NCBI GenBank assembly: GCA_963839475.1
Contig: CAWIVH010000013.1
Coordinates: forward strand, 372,001 to 436,000
Direction of reading: 5' to 3'
Source: CAWIVH01 sp963839475
GTDB taxonomy: Bacteria > Acidobacteriota > UBA6911
Length of the DNA: 64,000 bases
A model generated the notes under the pieces. It did not search any database and was not told the origin of the DNA. It saw only the letters and a list, made by a program, of their open reading frames with translations. Numbering within the stretch: the stretch's first letter is position 1; each line of letters begins with the position of its first letter. The position numbers and the translations under genes are program-made. This document shows positions 37,360-46,846 of this stretch, piece after piece.

Positions 37360-38154
37360 TCACTCTCCTTTGGAAGATACGCTGAGCCGTTGGGCATACA
37401 GCCACGCCACTAGTCCCGGGTTCGAATAGGCCAGATTCCAGATATTGTGAAGTTGCAGCGGATATTCGGTGAAGAGCGGGTTGCCGCCGGCTTTTCGGAT
37501 GGCCGAAATCATGCGCCTTGATTCCATCGGCCATACGATCGGATCTGCTGAGCCGTGGAACGCCCACACCGGTTTCTGTGCAAGAATTGCAGCCTTGCTC
37601 GTGCTGCCGCCGCCGCAAACCGGCGCCGCTGCTGCGAAAATCTCGGGATAATCGCTGATCGCTGCCCAGGTGCCAAATCCCCCCAGGGATTGCCCTGTGA
37701 CATAAATTCGGTTCGGATCGACCGGAAGGGAAGCTTCCAATTCGCGGACAAGGGCGACTGCCTGTCTCAAGAAGCGGCTGGGCTTCCTGGTAATCGGCGA
37801 TGCCCAGAACCCTCCGAACGGGCACTGCGGTGCGAGAACAAAAGCGGGAAAAATGGCTTGGGTCCTGGCATCTGCCCAGACATGAGACCCCATGAAATCC
37901 ATTCCCGATATCTGCTTTTTGTTATCCTTGCCCAGCGCCTCGAAGCCGTGCAGGAACAGCACCAGGGGACAGCGCTTGCCATCCTGAAGCTGAGGGGGCG
38001 AAAAGAGGCGATAGGGCAGGGAGGGACCTTTCTTCGGCCGATAGATCTCCGCCCGGAAACCGTCGATGACCTCTGCCGGATCCTTGGCCGGCGCCGCAGC
38101 AAGCGTCACAAACAAACCTGCGATGCATAAAAGGGCTCGTGCTATTCTTTTCAT
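37360..38154 (-). CDS. Secreted alpha/beta-hydrolase (prolyl-oligopeptidase/esterase-like)
   Basis: The start at 38154 gives 264 residues with a signal peptide (RALLCIAGLFVTLAAAPA). The fold is shown by LVLFLHGFEALGKD (oxyanion region), GQSLGGFGTW with the nucleophile Ser, FHGSADPIVW with the acid Asp and LHNIWNLAYSNP with the likely His. This set resembles the phospholipase/carboxylesterase and feruloyl-type esterases that have the partner motif APVCGGG. The substrate is an ester, unspecified. It is coupled to the isoaspartyl peptidase gene. Confidence 0.85.
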   Translation of the reverse strand: MKRIARALLCIAGLFVTLAAAPAKDPAEVIDGFRAEIYRPKKGPSLPYRLFSPPQLQDGKRCPLVLFLHGFEALGKDNKKQISGMDFMGSHVWADARTQAIFPAFVLAPQCPFGGFWASPITRKPSRFLRQAVALVRELEASLPVDPNRIYVTGQSLGGFGTWAAISDYPEIFAAAAPVCGGGSTSKAAILAQKPVWAFHGSADPIVWPMESRRMISAIRKAGGNPLFTEYPLQLHNIWNLAYSNPGLVAWLYAQRLSVSSKGE

Positions 38155-38238
38155 CGAACGGTCTTTCCAATATGTCATCGATGGTTTCAGTATTGTAGCA
38201 AGTTGGGCTTATGAAACCAAAACGGGTGAGTATATCGA

Positions 38239-40266
38239 ATGTTTCCTGAGCGGATCATTGCCATAGTTTCAACCGCCCTCGTTCTCTGCATGGCCTTCGG
38301 AGCAGCTCCAGGATTCGGGATTGATATTCCTGGCAAGAAAATCAAGGAGCTGGACATATCGGGGGAACAGAAATGGGTGGATACCGGTCTTGACGTAAAA
38401 GCAGGCGAGACGATGAAATTTGCGGCCACAGGAGCGATGCATTATCCGGGATCCAGGGACTTCGGCCCAGAAGGGACGCCGCGCGGATGGAGAGACTTGC
38501 TGAGAGCGCTGCCGCTGAATGAAAACAATCGCGGCACGCTGATCGGACGCATCGGGAACGACAGCGCTTCGAGGCCCTTCTCAATCGGAGCCGGGAGGGA
38601 GAGTCATGCTCCAGTTGCCGGTCGCCTCTTTCTCGGGCTGAATCAGGGAGACAATGACCGCGCTGAAGGCAGTTTTCATGTCCGTGTGGAGATCGCCGCG
38701 GCGACAGCGACCGGCGTCACATCCCCGACTGACCTGGCGCGCCTGCCCAAAATGACCCAGCCGCTTCTTGATAAGATCCCGACCAGAGTGATGGATGCCG
38801 AAGGGAATCCAGGCGACCGAACCAATTTCATTGTTTTCGGATCAGAGTCCCAAGTGATGCAGGTGCTCAAGGAGGCCGGTTGGACCCAGGTCAATCGTTC
38901 CGTCAAGGATGCCGTCATTCAGGGGGTGCTGGCGACCCTTTCCCGGCAGGCCTATACCCAGCTTCCGATGAGCGAACTCATGCTTTTCGGCCGGGTCCAG
39001 GATTTCGGCTACGCTCAGGCGGATCCCGTGCGCGTCATAACTTCACGACATCACTTCCGGCTGTGGAAGGCCCCATTTAGCGTCGACGGCCAGACCGCTT
39101 GGGTGGGGGCGGGAACCCACGACATCGGTTTGGATATGGATCAGCGAAACGGGAAACTCACCCATAAAATCGACCCCGACACGGATCAGGAGCGCGATTA
39201 CATTGCCGAATCCCTGAAGAACACCGGGAAAGTCGTCAAGGTCGAATATATGACTCCATCCAATCCCGTAACCGAAGCGAAAACCGCGCATGGAGAGAGT
39301 TTCCATTCCGATGGCCGCACGGTGCTGCTTTATTTGAGCCCGGAAAACACTGACCTGAGCCAGGCTTTTGGCGATCTGTTCTGCTCCGTTTTGAGGGATA
39401 TCAATCCGGATGGGGGAGAGTGGGGCAGCTGTTCCCAATATATTGAAACGCCGGGGGAGAAGGCCGTCCCGTTGGTTGCTGTTTCCAATAGATATCGCAT
39501 TCTCATCATTCCGGGATTGATGAATACCTGCTTTTCCGGGGCGCCGGCATTCAAGGAGGGGCAGGAGTATTTGAGAAGCAAATACGGCCTGACGGTGGAA
39601 TTGCTCCCGGTGCCGAACAACAGCAGCGAAGACAACGCGAAAACAATCGCGGAATACCTGCGGTCGAAAATGCTGGAGGATTCCAGGAAGTATATCGTCC
39701 TTGGGTACAGCAAAGGAACCGTCGACCTGCAGGTTGCTCTCGCCATGGAATCGGGGGTCACCGACAGCGTTGCGGCTTTCATCAGCGTTGCGGGAGCCAG
39801 CGGTGGTTCGCCGGTTGCAGATGCGATCCCCGGTGTCGCCGAACGCTGGATAAATCAATACAAACTTCCAAATTGCGAGGGCGATCTGGCCAGAGGATTC
39901 CGCAGCCTCAGTCAGCCGGTGCGCCGTTCCTTTCTCTCCAGCCACTCGGAACCCCTGGTCCCCACCTATTCGCTTGCTGCCGTATCGGACCTGGCGAACA
40001 CATCCAAAATGCTGCAGCAGACCTGGAAGATCATGAGTGCTTTCGCACTCCAGAATGACAGCCAGATTGCCAAAGAAGACGCCATTATCCCCGGATCAAT
40101 GTATCTGGGTTCCGCGATTGCGGATCATTTTGCCGTGGCCCTTCCCTTCGAATCATCCAATGAGTCGGTCAAATCAGGAGCCGACAAGAACCACTATCCC
40201 CGAACGGCACTTCTTGATTCACTGGTTCGATTTGTGACCCAGGCTCTGGAAAGCCTGAAAAAATAG
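38239..40266 (+). CDS. LecA-like / LssY C-terminal / alpha-beta hydrolase fusion
   Basis: The 675-residue exported protein (signal peptide at 1-25) has three parts. Residues about 35-155 resemble the PA-IL/LecA beta-sandwich lectin domain (WVDTGLDVKAGETMKFAATG, then LIGRIG and APVAGRLFLGLNQ). About 175-335 is a LssY C-terminal domain (DRTNFIVFGSESQVMQVLKEAGW, WVGAGTHDIGLDM). From about 410 is a hydrolase with nucleophile motif GYSKGTVDL. Combination of lectin-like and LssY domains is known; the appended lipase-like domain suggests ester or lipid cleavage on the surface. The substrate is unknown. Confidence 0.8.
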   Translation: MFPERIIAIVSTALVLCMAFGAAPGFGIDIPGKKIKELDISGEQKWVDTGLDVKAGETMKFAATGAMHYPGSRDFGPEGTPRGWRDLLRALPLNENNRGTLIGRIGNDSASRPFSIGAGRESHAPVAGRLFLGLNQGDNDRAEGSFHVRVEIAAATATGVTSPTDLARLPKMTQPLLDKIPTRVMDAEGNPGDRTNFIVFGSESQVMQVLKEAGWTQVNRSVKDAVIQGVLATLSRQAYTQLPMSELMLFGRVQDFGYAQADPVRVITSRHHFRLWKAPFSVDGQTAWVGAGTHDIGLDMDQRNGKLTHKIDPDTDQERDYIAESLKNTGKVVKVEYMTPSNPVTEAKTAHGESFHSDGRTVLLYLSPENTDLSQAFGDLFCSVLRDINPDGGEWGSCSQYIETPGEKAVPLVAVSNRYRILIIPGLMNTCFSGAPAFKEGQEYLRSKYGLTVELLPVPNNSSEDNAKTIAEYLRSKMLEDSRKYIVLGYSKGTVDLQVALAMESGVTDSVAAFISVAGASGGSPVADAIPGVAERWINQYKLPNCEGDLARGFRSLSQPVRRSFLSSHSEPLVPTYSLAAVSDLANTSKMLQQTWKIMSAFALQNDSQIAKEDAIIPGSMYLGSAIADHFAVALPFESSNESVKSGADKNHYPRTALLDSLVRFVTQALESLKK

Positions 40267-40421
40267 TCCTTGCTCAACCCGCCGTTTTTATTCGCCGGCA
40301 AGGCGCCGGTCCCGGCCAAGAGGAATAGTAATCTCCTCCGGGTTGGCAGTTCCAAATTTGATGGTTCAGCTATTTGCTTATCCTGCTGGCGCCAGGGCTG
40401 CCTGCGGCCGAGCAAGGATTG

Positions 40422-40430
40422 TGGTATAAA
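40422..40430 (+). promoter_or_regulatory. Extended -10 promoter of the sugar-binding lipoprotein
   Basis: TG, one base, then TATAAA (40425-40430), 18 bases before the ATG at 40449. The expected leader is about 12 bases and contains GGGG as a possible ribosome site. Confidence 0.45.
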
Positions 40431-40448
40431 ATTTGCCGGGGTCTGCTG

Positions 40449-41417
40449 ATGCGCCACATTCGTCCGGTTATCGTGTTGCTTCTCCTGCTTGCCGCACTAT
40501 GGGCGGCCAGTTCCTGCAGCAAAAAAAGACCTCCGTTAATTGCGGTCATTCCGAAAGGGCAGGCCCAGGCTTACTGGGAGGCAGTACGCGCCGGAGCTGA
40601 AGCAGCAGGCCGGGAGTTTGAGGTGGAAATCCGATGGAGCAGCCCCGCGACTGAAATGGATGTGAGCCAGCAGATAAACATTCTCGATGAATTCATCAAT
40701 CAAAGAGTGCAGGGGATCGTGCTGGCCCCCAGTCATGGGGAGTCGCTGGTCCCCATGGTCGAGCGGGCGGCGCAGGAACACATTCCGGTGGCGATTATCG
40801 ACTCGGGCATACACACGGAGAAGTATGTTGCATATATATCAACCGATAATTATGCCGGTGGTGTTCTCGCAGCCAGGCGCATGGGATTGATTGTCAAGAG
40901 CGGGAAGATAGCCATGATGGGAAATATCCCCGGAAGCGTTTCCACAGAGGAACGGGAGGACGGATTCCGGGAGACACTTGCCCGGGAGTTCCCGACGCTC
41001 CAGATCGTTGAATCGCAGTACGGCATGGCCGCGCAGTCGAAAAGCCAGGTGGCGGTTCACGACATTCTGACTACGCATCCCGATCTTGCCGGCATCTTCT
41101 GCAGCAATGAAGCCGGAACCATCGGCGCCGTCCGGGCGGCCAGGTCGCTCGGCATATCCAAACGGCTCAAGATCGTCGGGTTCGACGCTTCCCCTGCATC
41201 GATCGAGGATTTGCGGAGCGGAAACTTGGATTCTCTGGTGGCTCAGAATCCTTTTCGCATGGGTTACCTCGGGGTCAAGTCCCTTGTAGATTTTATGCGT
41301 GGTACAACACCCGAAAAGCGACTGGACACAGGGGCGGAATTAATCACCGCTGCCAACCTGAGCGATCCCCGAATCCTGGAATTTTTGAGCCCCTTACTGA
41401 ACATCCCACATAAATAG
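40449..41417 (+). CDS. Sugar-type periplasmic binding lipoprotein, no ABC partners nearby
   Basis: A 322-residue solute-binding protein of the ribose/LacI type (peripla_BP_4). Signal peptide with Cys in LLAALWAASSC, a weak lipobox. Domain signs are IAVIPKGQAQAYWEAVRAGAEAAGRE, INILDEFINQRVQGIVLAP, VPVAIIDSGI-like and GIFCSNEAGTIGAVRAARSLG. No permease or ATPase gene lies near it, so it may feed a distant transporter or a sensor. The preferred start at 40449 agrees with the promoter at 40422-40430. Confidence 0.85.
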   Translation: MRHIRPVIVLLLLLAALWAASSCSKKRPPLIAVIPKGQAQAYWEAVRAGAEAAGREFEVEIRWSSPATEMDVSQQINILDEFINQRVQGIVLAPSHGESLVPMVERAAQEHIPVAIIDSGIHTEKYVAYISTDNYAGGVLAARRMGLIVKSGKIAMMGNIPGSVSTEEREDGFRETLAREFPTLQIVESQYGMAAQSKSQVAVHDILTTHPDLAGIFCSNEAGTIGAVRAARSLGISKRLKIVGFDASPASIEDLRSGNLDSLVAQNPFRMGYLGVKSLVDFMRGTTPEKRLDTGAELITAANLSDPRILEFLSPLLNIPHK

Positions 41418-41601
41418 CGATTTCCATTGCCGCTGCAGATGGTCGGCGATCGATACCGATGAATTCCGCGCTTGACTGTATCGCTTCTCCCGGTAAGATG
41501 AATCCGGGTAATTCCAATTCACAGACCGTCAGTTCCGGCAACGAAGCCTGCCTGAGACCATCTTATCCCGGTGATCGGTTAGACCGGTAAGGAGGATCCA
41601 T

Positions 41602-42036
41602 ATGTTTAAGGAATTCAAAGAGTTTGCAATGAGAGGTAATGTTTTGGATATGGCAATTGGGATCATTATCGGAGGTGCTTTCGGAAAGATCATCACCTCC
41701 TTTGTGGGCGATGTCCTGATGCCTCCCATAGGGCTTCTCCTGGGCAAAGTTGATTTCAGCAATCTTTACCTAAACCTTTCGGGAAAGACATTTGAAAGCC
41801 TCGCCGAGGCGAAAAAAGCCGGCGCCGCCACCATCAATTACGGGCTATTTTTGAATTCGGTACTCGACTTTCTGATTGTGGCTTTTGCGATTTTCCTTCT
41901 GATAAGACAGGTCAATCGTTTCAAGAAGCCGGTTCCCGCCCCTGAACCTCCGCCTGCCAGGGACTGCCCGTTCTGTTTGTCTTCCATTGCGGTCAAAGCG
42001 ACTCGATGCCCGCACTGTACCTCCCAAATAGCCTGA
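41602..42036 (+). CDS. mscL: Large-conductance mechanosensitive channel with zinc-ribbon tail
   Basis: MscL opens under membrane stretch to release solutes in hypo-osmotic shock. Residues 1-105 hold the family opening (MFKEFKEFAMRGNVLDMAIG), TM1, the periplasmic loop and TM2 (VLDFLIVAFAIFLLIRQVNRF). After a Pro-rich linker the last 25 residues form a CxxC-CxxC zinc ribbon (CPFCLSS then RCPHCTS), extra to the usual channel. A strong AAGGAGG site lies six bases before the ATG. The gene stands alone. Confidence 0.93.
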   Translation: MFKEFKEFAMRGNVLDMAIGIIIGGAFGKIITSFVGDVLMPPIGLLLGKVDFSNLYLNLSGKTFESLAEAKKAGAATINYGLFLNSVLDFLIVAFAIFLLIRQVNRFKKPVPAPEPPPARDCPFCLSSIAVKATRCPHCTSQIA

Positions 42037-42314
42037 GAGCTTGGCTTCGATTTGTTTAACTGAACGCTTCGGAAGATTGGCGGTGACCCTTATGGACGTG
42101 ACAGGCTCATAATGGTATTCTAAACGCTGAGAGGCATGGAAAGATCGGCCGAATCGAGCCTACGGGTGGCGGTGTGTTCAGAGTGTGCATAGGATCTTGA
42201 GTCGTTTTGACTGATTTTTCTGCTGCGGCTGAACCATTGCCGATGGCGAAGCATCTGATTAACTGGGTGATGCTTCGGGCGTGATCCGACTGGGAAAAGA
42301 GCGGGAGAGAGTCA
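42037..42314. other. Intergenic region upstream of tonB
   Basis: No convincing coding frame is found in these 278 bases. Near the right end lies the inverted repeat 42247-42277, and a GGGAGAG ribosome site precedes the tonB ATG. Confidence 0.4.
42247..42277 (+). promoter_or_regulatory. Inverted repeat upstream of tonB
   Basis: CGAAGCATC (42247-42255) pairs perfectly with GATGCTTCG (42269-42277) around 13 bases. It starts 68 bases before tonB. It may be an operator or an RNA hairpin; no T-run follows. Confidence 0.45.
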
Positions 42315-43499
42315 ATGTCAGGTAGTAACGCAAGGGGTTCCGGGAATTCTGTGCCATTCTGGAAACGGTACTCTGAGCCGCCGACGCAGGCCTCTCTGTT
42401 TCATTACATCAGGACGGAGCCGGAACAAAGTGCATGGGAGGATTTAAAGCTATTTCTGCGCAACCCCGTCCGATCGCTTGTAGAGGACTGGAAGGCCCCC
42501 CGCACACGTGCCTCGCTATTTGAATATGAAGAGCCGCCTCATGCAAAAGAGCCCTTCAATCTGGGAGAGTTCGTCCGCGACCTGCTGACCGGCTATCAAA
42601 ATCCGCTTTTCATTCCCTCGGTTTTTGCGGACCAGCAGGAACTGGTCCTGGAGAGGGCTCAACTGCGGACTCGCAGGATGGAAGCCAGCATGCTTTCGAT
42701 CCTGTTTCACATGGGTTTGGTCGGCATCGCAATCTTTTTTGTGTACCACAAGTTCGGCGAATTGCCACCCAAGGAGACAACGGTTTTTGTCGACACCAAT
42801 CCCATCTACCTTCCATTGGAGGGGGATGGCCGCGACGGCGGCGGTGGCGGCGGCGGCGGGAAGCAGGAACAGCTGCCGGCCTCGAGCGGCAGAATGCCGG
42901 AAACCACTCGGGTGCAAATGGTCGCCCCGGATCCCTCCGATCCAAAACCGCTCGTCCCTGTGGATGACCTATTGTCCCAGGCTGCGAGCGTTCAAATGCC
43001 GATAGACATTCCCCAAGATCAGTCCCTTCCCATTGGAGATGTGACCGCGCCACCGCGTGATAGCCGCTCTTCGGGTCCTGGATTCGGCGGCGGCATCGGT
43101 ACCGGACGGGGTACGGGAGTGGGACCGGGCACAGGCGCTGGAGTCGGGCCGGGCAGCGGCGGGGGGATGGGAGGCGGATCCGGTGGCGGCATCGGCAGCG
43201 GTACGGGTCCTTATGTGGCTGGGAATGGCGTCAAGCCTCCGACCGCCATTTATCAACCTTTGCCGGCCTATACGGAAGATGCCAGGAAGGCGCGCGCCGA
43301 GGGAATTGTTCTCATCCAGGCGGTAATCCGGCGTGACGGGTCCGTTGACAGCTTCAAAGTTATCCGGGGGCTTGGCTACGGCTTGGATGAATCTGCGATC
43401 AACACTATTGCCACCAAATGGCGGTTCAAGCCCGGAACCTTGAATGGCGTCCCGGTGGATGTCCAGGCAAACATCGAAGTTTCTTTCCGTCTGTATTAA
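42315..43499 (+). CDS. tonB: TonB-type energy transducer with long cytoplasmic N-terminus
   Basis: TonB carries energy from ExbB/ExbD across the periplasm to outer-membrane receptors. This 394-residue protein has about 130 residues before its single membrane segment (MLSILFHMGLVGIAIFFVYHKF), unusual for TonB. That region contains two similar boxes, TQASLFHY and TRASLFEY. After it come a poly-Gly stretch, a Gly-rich linker and a TonB C-terminal domain at about 315-394 (YTEDARKARAEGIVLIQAVI, VIRGLGYGLDESAINTIATKW). exbD follows 36 bases downstream; exbB is not in the window. Confidence 0.88.
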   Translation: MSGSNARGSGNSVPFWKRYSEPPTQASLFHYIRTEPEQSAWEDLKLFLRNPVRSLVEDWKAPRTRASLFEYEEPPHAKEPFNLGEFVRDLLTGYQNPLFIPSVFADQQELVLERAQLRTRRMEASMLSILFHMGLVGIAIFFVYHKFGELPPKETTVFVDTNPIYLPLEGDGRDGGGGGGGGKQEQLPASSGRMPETTRVQMVAPDPSDPKPLVPVDDLLSQAASVQMPIDIPQDQSLPIGDVTAPPRDSRSSGPGFGGGIGTGRGTGVGPGTGAGVGPGSGGGMGGGSGGGIGSGTGPYVAGNGVKPPTAIYQPLPAYTEDARKARAEGIVLIQAVIRRDGSVDSFKVIRGLGYGLDESAINTIATKWRFKPGTLNGVPVDVQANIEVSFRLY

Positions 43500-43535
43500 A
43501 GGATTTTAGACAGCAACGCCCGTGGAGCCATAAAT

Positions 43536-43997
43536 ATGGGAATGTCGGTCGGCGGCAAAAAAGGTGTCAGACACGATATCAATATAACCCCCTATATTGA
43601 TATTTTGCTCGTGCTCCTGATCATTTTCATGGTTGCCGCCCCATTAAAGCAACACGATCAGGAAATCAAAGTTCCAAAGCCGGCTCCTAAGACCATGCCG
43701 AAGGACGTCAAGCCGGACATGATAGTTATCGATGTCAAGCTCGACCACACAATCCTGATCAATTCAAAGCCAATTACCTTGGAAAACCTGGGGCCGATGC
43801 TGGCTGACGTTTTCAGCCGGCGTGCCAACAAAAACATGTTCATACGGGGCGACAGCACGATCCCGTATGGCGAGGTGTTCCAGGTGCTGGATATTGCCAA
43901 GCGCTCCGGCGTGGCGGACATCGCTCTTCTGGATTCAGGGGACGTATCGGCGCCGTCCGCTGCAACTTCACAAGCTCCTGCCCGCGGTGCTCCCTAG
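43536..43997 (+). CDS. exbD: ExbD/TolR-family biopolymer transport protein
   Basis: The 153-residue protein has the ExbD pattern: short N-terminus, one membrane helix with the essential Asp (DINITPYIDILLVLLIIFMV, Asp at about 22) and a periplasmic domain ending near 140. It forms the proton-driven motor with ExbB and powers TonB. A GGAG site sits eight bases before its ATG. It is most likely in one transcript with tonB. A C-terminal tail of about 20 Ala/Pro/Ser residues is extra. Confidence 0.93.
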   Translation: MGMSVGGKKGVRHDINITPYIDILLVLLIIFMVAAPLKQHDQEIKVPKPAPKTMPKDVKPDMIVIDVKLDHTILINSKPITLENLGPMLADVFSRRANKNMFIRGDSTIPYGEVFQVLDIAKRSGVADIALLDSGDVSAPSAATSQAPARGAP

Positions 43998-44209
43998 CCC
44001 AAATTCACCGCAAAATTTTAAATCAAAGAAAACCGCAGAGATACAAGGAGCCCTGAATCAGGAAATTCCATGTATCTGAAATCTGATGCCTTATCTGAAA
44101 CAGATTCCGTCTCAAGCGAGACTCGATGGATTTTTCCGCGCACGCTGGGTTAGGATAATTCCTTCCGGCCCATTTTGAATCCGGGCAAGTCTTCCGAGGG
44201 AGGCTCAGA

Positions 44210-46813
44210 TTGGGTTCATCTTGGAATCCAAATTCCGCCGTGATGCCACAGCCTGAAGAAGAACCGGTCGTTCAGGCGCAGATCCATGCTCGTCACCCTT
44301 GGATTCTGTGGCTCCTGGCCAACGGGCGCTGGATCTGGCCGCTCCTGGTCATTTCCGCGGTCGTTGCCGCCAGTTGGACGGATCTTCGAGCCATTCATTT
44401 CCATGAAGTTCGAATGGCTCTTCGCGAACAGAATCTCTATTGGCTCGCTGCCGCTGCCCTGCTCACTCTGCTAAATCTAGGCCTCATGGGCCTCTATGAT
44501 GTCATTTGCCTGAAGGGCGCTCCGGTTCCACGGTGGGAACGATGGTGGATAGGCAGCCTGGCTTTTGCCTGGAGCAATTTCCTAACCCTTGGGCCTTTAG
44601 CCGGTCCTGCGATCCGATTCTGGCTTTACCGTCCCGCCGGGTTGAACTTTGCCTTTCTGCGCCAGGCTATTGTCTCGATTTCCGCCGGCTTCAGTGCCGG
44701 GCTGCTGATCTGGTTAGGTGTGGCCGCCGTTCCCGTCTCCGAGCCCAGCTTGGTAAGTTTTTCCATTCGGATTGCAGGGGCGGTGCTGCTCGCTTTTCTG
44801 TCCGGCATGACCGCCCGCAAGATCCAGCATTGGCAAGGATTCCCCCACTGGGTTCATGATCTCAAGGTTGACTGGTCCCGCCTGTTTCTCCTCGGAGTGA
44901 TGGATTGGCTGATTGCCTTTCTGGTTTTTGCGTCGATTCTTCGTGCGGGCTTGATCAGCCTGGCTCTCGATGGGGCGCTCCGGCTCTTTGTTTTTGGCCA
45001 GGGAATAGGACTGGCGAGCCTTGTCCCGGGTGGGCTTGGAAGCGCAGATGCTTACTGGCTTTCGGCATTGAATTCCTATGCGGCCAAAGCTCCCGCAGGC
45101 CTGGTGCTCTACCGTGTCGTCTATTACTTGCTGCCATGGATCGTGGCGACACTTTTCCTCCTGCGGCGTGCCGTTCACGCGAAGATGCGGTGGAGCTGGC
45201 CTGCCCGGATCTTTATCTCATTGCCGGTTATCCTTTCGGGTTGCATTTTGCTGATCAGCACCGCAACACCCTCGCTTGCTCATCGCATGCGACTGCTCAG
45301 CGAGCTGCTTCCCATAGCCGTCCTGGAGACATCACATCTGGCGAGTGCCGCCACTGGCCTGCTTCTTTTTGTTCTGGCGCGCGGTCTGATGAAGGGCTAT
45401 CGATCCGCTTATAGGACCACACTCGCGCTTTTGTTGACCGGGGCAGTATTCAGCGTCCTCAAAGGGCTCGACTACGAAGAGTCGATCTTCCTCGCGTTAA
45501 CGGCCGCGCTGCTCTGGACTCACGCGAAGCTGTTCACCCTCCCGAACCGTCCCGGCGGAAATATCATTGCTGTGTTGACACCGTTGGCCATGGGGATTTT
45601 CCTGTTCGCGGCAGCCGGAATGACTTCCTACGGACACCACCCCTACTCCCATTCGCTCTGGCTTACTTTTGCCTACTCGGCAGGGACAGCAAGGTATCTT
45701 CGGGCTTTGGGCCTGCTGCTTCTGATTGTTATCCTGGTCGCGGCGTATTTTATCCAGCGTATTCCTCATCGCGATGAGATGCCGTCACCCGAACAGGTAA
45801 GGAAAGCACTCGACCTGCACAGAAAGGTCGGCAAAGGTACCAGCGCCCTGATGGTGTGCAATGGCGACAAGGCAATATTTTTCTGGGAAGACAAAGGATT
45901 TTGCCTTTACCGCACGATCGGCAGTGACCTTTTCGTGTTTACCGACCCCAGCATCCCTCCCGGCGCCGAGCGGCAGTTCCTTCGAGCTCTGCTGCAAAAG
46001 GCATCCGAACTGGATCGTTCCCTTGCCTTTTATCAGATATCCGCGCATTGGATCCCGGTCCTGCACGATTTCGGATATTCCTTTTTCAAGCTGGGGGAGG
46101 AGGCGATCGTCGATCTCAGCCTCTTCAATATCCAGGGAAACAAGGGAAAGGCGATGCGGAATGTGCTCAACAAATTCAGGAATGACGGATATGATTTCCA
46201 GGTTCTCGACCCAGATGCTGTCCCGGCGGTGCTCGCAGAATTGAGAGCGGTATCTGAGGAATGGCTGCGTAGCAAAAAAACGCGGGAGAAGCAGTTCTCC
46301 ATAGGTTTTTTCGAGGAGCGCTATCTGTGCACTTTTCCGTGCTGTATCGTTCGGAACCGCGAAGGAAGCATTGTGGCCTTCAGCAATATTCTCCCGGGGC
46401 TGGATAAAGAGGAGTTCTCTGTCGACCTGATGCGCTATCGGCCCGAGTGCCCCAACGGCGTCATGGACTTTCTCTTCCTCAAGCTTTTTGAGTGGGGAAA
46501 AGCCCAGTCATTTCATTTTTTCAATCTGGGAATGGCGCCTCTGGCAACGGTCGGAGAAGTCCGGGAGGCCCGCATACAGGAGAGGCTGGCAAACCTGATT
46601 TTCCATTACGGCGAACACTGGTACAATTTCCGCGGCCTGCGCCAGTTCAAGGATAAATTCGGGCCCCGCTGGGTGCCGCGATACCTGGCGTCGCGTGCCC
46701 CCTGGCGCTCGCCCCAGGACCTGGCAAGTGTAACCGTACTCATTTCCGGTGGGTGGAGGCGGGTGCTGTTTCCGGGAGGCTCGACCCCTGCTGCCGGGAG
46801 CCGCGCAGTTTAA
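44210..46813 (+). CDS. mprF: Phosphatidylglycerol lysyltransferase / flippase (MprF)
   Basis: MprF adds lysine or another amino acid to phosphatidylglycerol and flips the product, lowering the negative surface charge and resisting cationic peptides. The 867-residue protein has many membrane helices (about 30-510, with GIGLASLVPGGLGSADAYWL conserved). The C-terminal cytosolic DUF2156 synthase follows (GDKAIFFWEDKGFCLY, PEVCPNGVMDFL-like RPECPNGVMDFLFLKLFEWG). The likely start is TTG at 44210 behind GGGAGG. The next gene, a VirJ/AcvB relative, lies 33 bases on; in Agrobacterium and Rhizobium the equivalent pair is lpiA-acvB. Confidence 0.9.
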   Translation: MGSSWNPNSAVMPQPEEEPVVQAQIHARHPWILWLLANGRWIWPLLVISAVVAASWTDLRAIHFHEVRMALREQNLYWLAAAALLTLLNLGLMGLYDVICLKGAPVPRWERWWIGSLAFAWSNFLTLGPLAGPAIRFWLYRPAGLNFAFLRQAIVSISAGFSAGLLIWLGVAAVPVSEPSLVSFSIRIAGAVLLAFLSGMTARKIQHWQGFPHWVHDLKVDWSRLFLLGVMDWLIAFLVFASILRAGLISLALDGALRLFVFGQGIGLASLVPGGLGSADAYWLSALNSYAAKAPAGLVLYRVVYYLLPWIVATLFLLRRAVHAKMRWSWPARIFISLPVILSGCILLISTATPSLAHRMRLLSELLPIAVLETSHLASAATGLLLFVLARGLMKGYRSAYRTTLALLLTGAVFSVLKGLDYEESIFLALTAALLWTHAKLFTLPNRPGGNIIAVLTPLAMGIFLFAAAGMTSYGHHPYSHSLWLTFAYSAGTARYLRALGLLLLIVILVAAYFIQRIPHRDEMPSPEQVRKALDLHRKVGKGTSALMVCNGDKAIFFWEDKGFCLYRTIGSDLFVFTDPSIPPGAERQFLRALLQKASELDRSLAFYQISAHWIPVLHDFGYSFFKLGEEAIVDLSLFNIQGNKGKAMRNVLNKFRNDGYDFQVLDPDAVPAVLAELRAVSEEWLRSKKTREKQFSIGFFEERYLCTFPCCIVRNREGSIVAFSNILPGLDKEEFSVDLMRYRPECPNGVMDFLFLKLFEWGKAQSFHFFNLGMAPLATVGEVREARIQERLANLIFHYGEHWYNFRGLRQFKDKFGPRWVPRYLASRAPWRSPQDLASVTVLISGGWRRVLFPGGSTPAAGSRAV

Positions 46814-46846
46814 TTTCGAGGATAGCCCCCAAAGGCTGAGTTCGCT

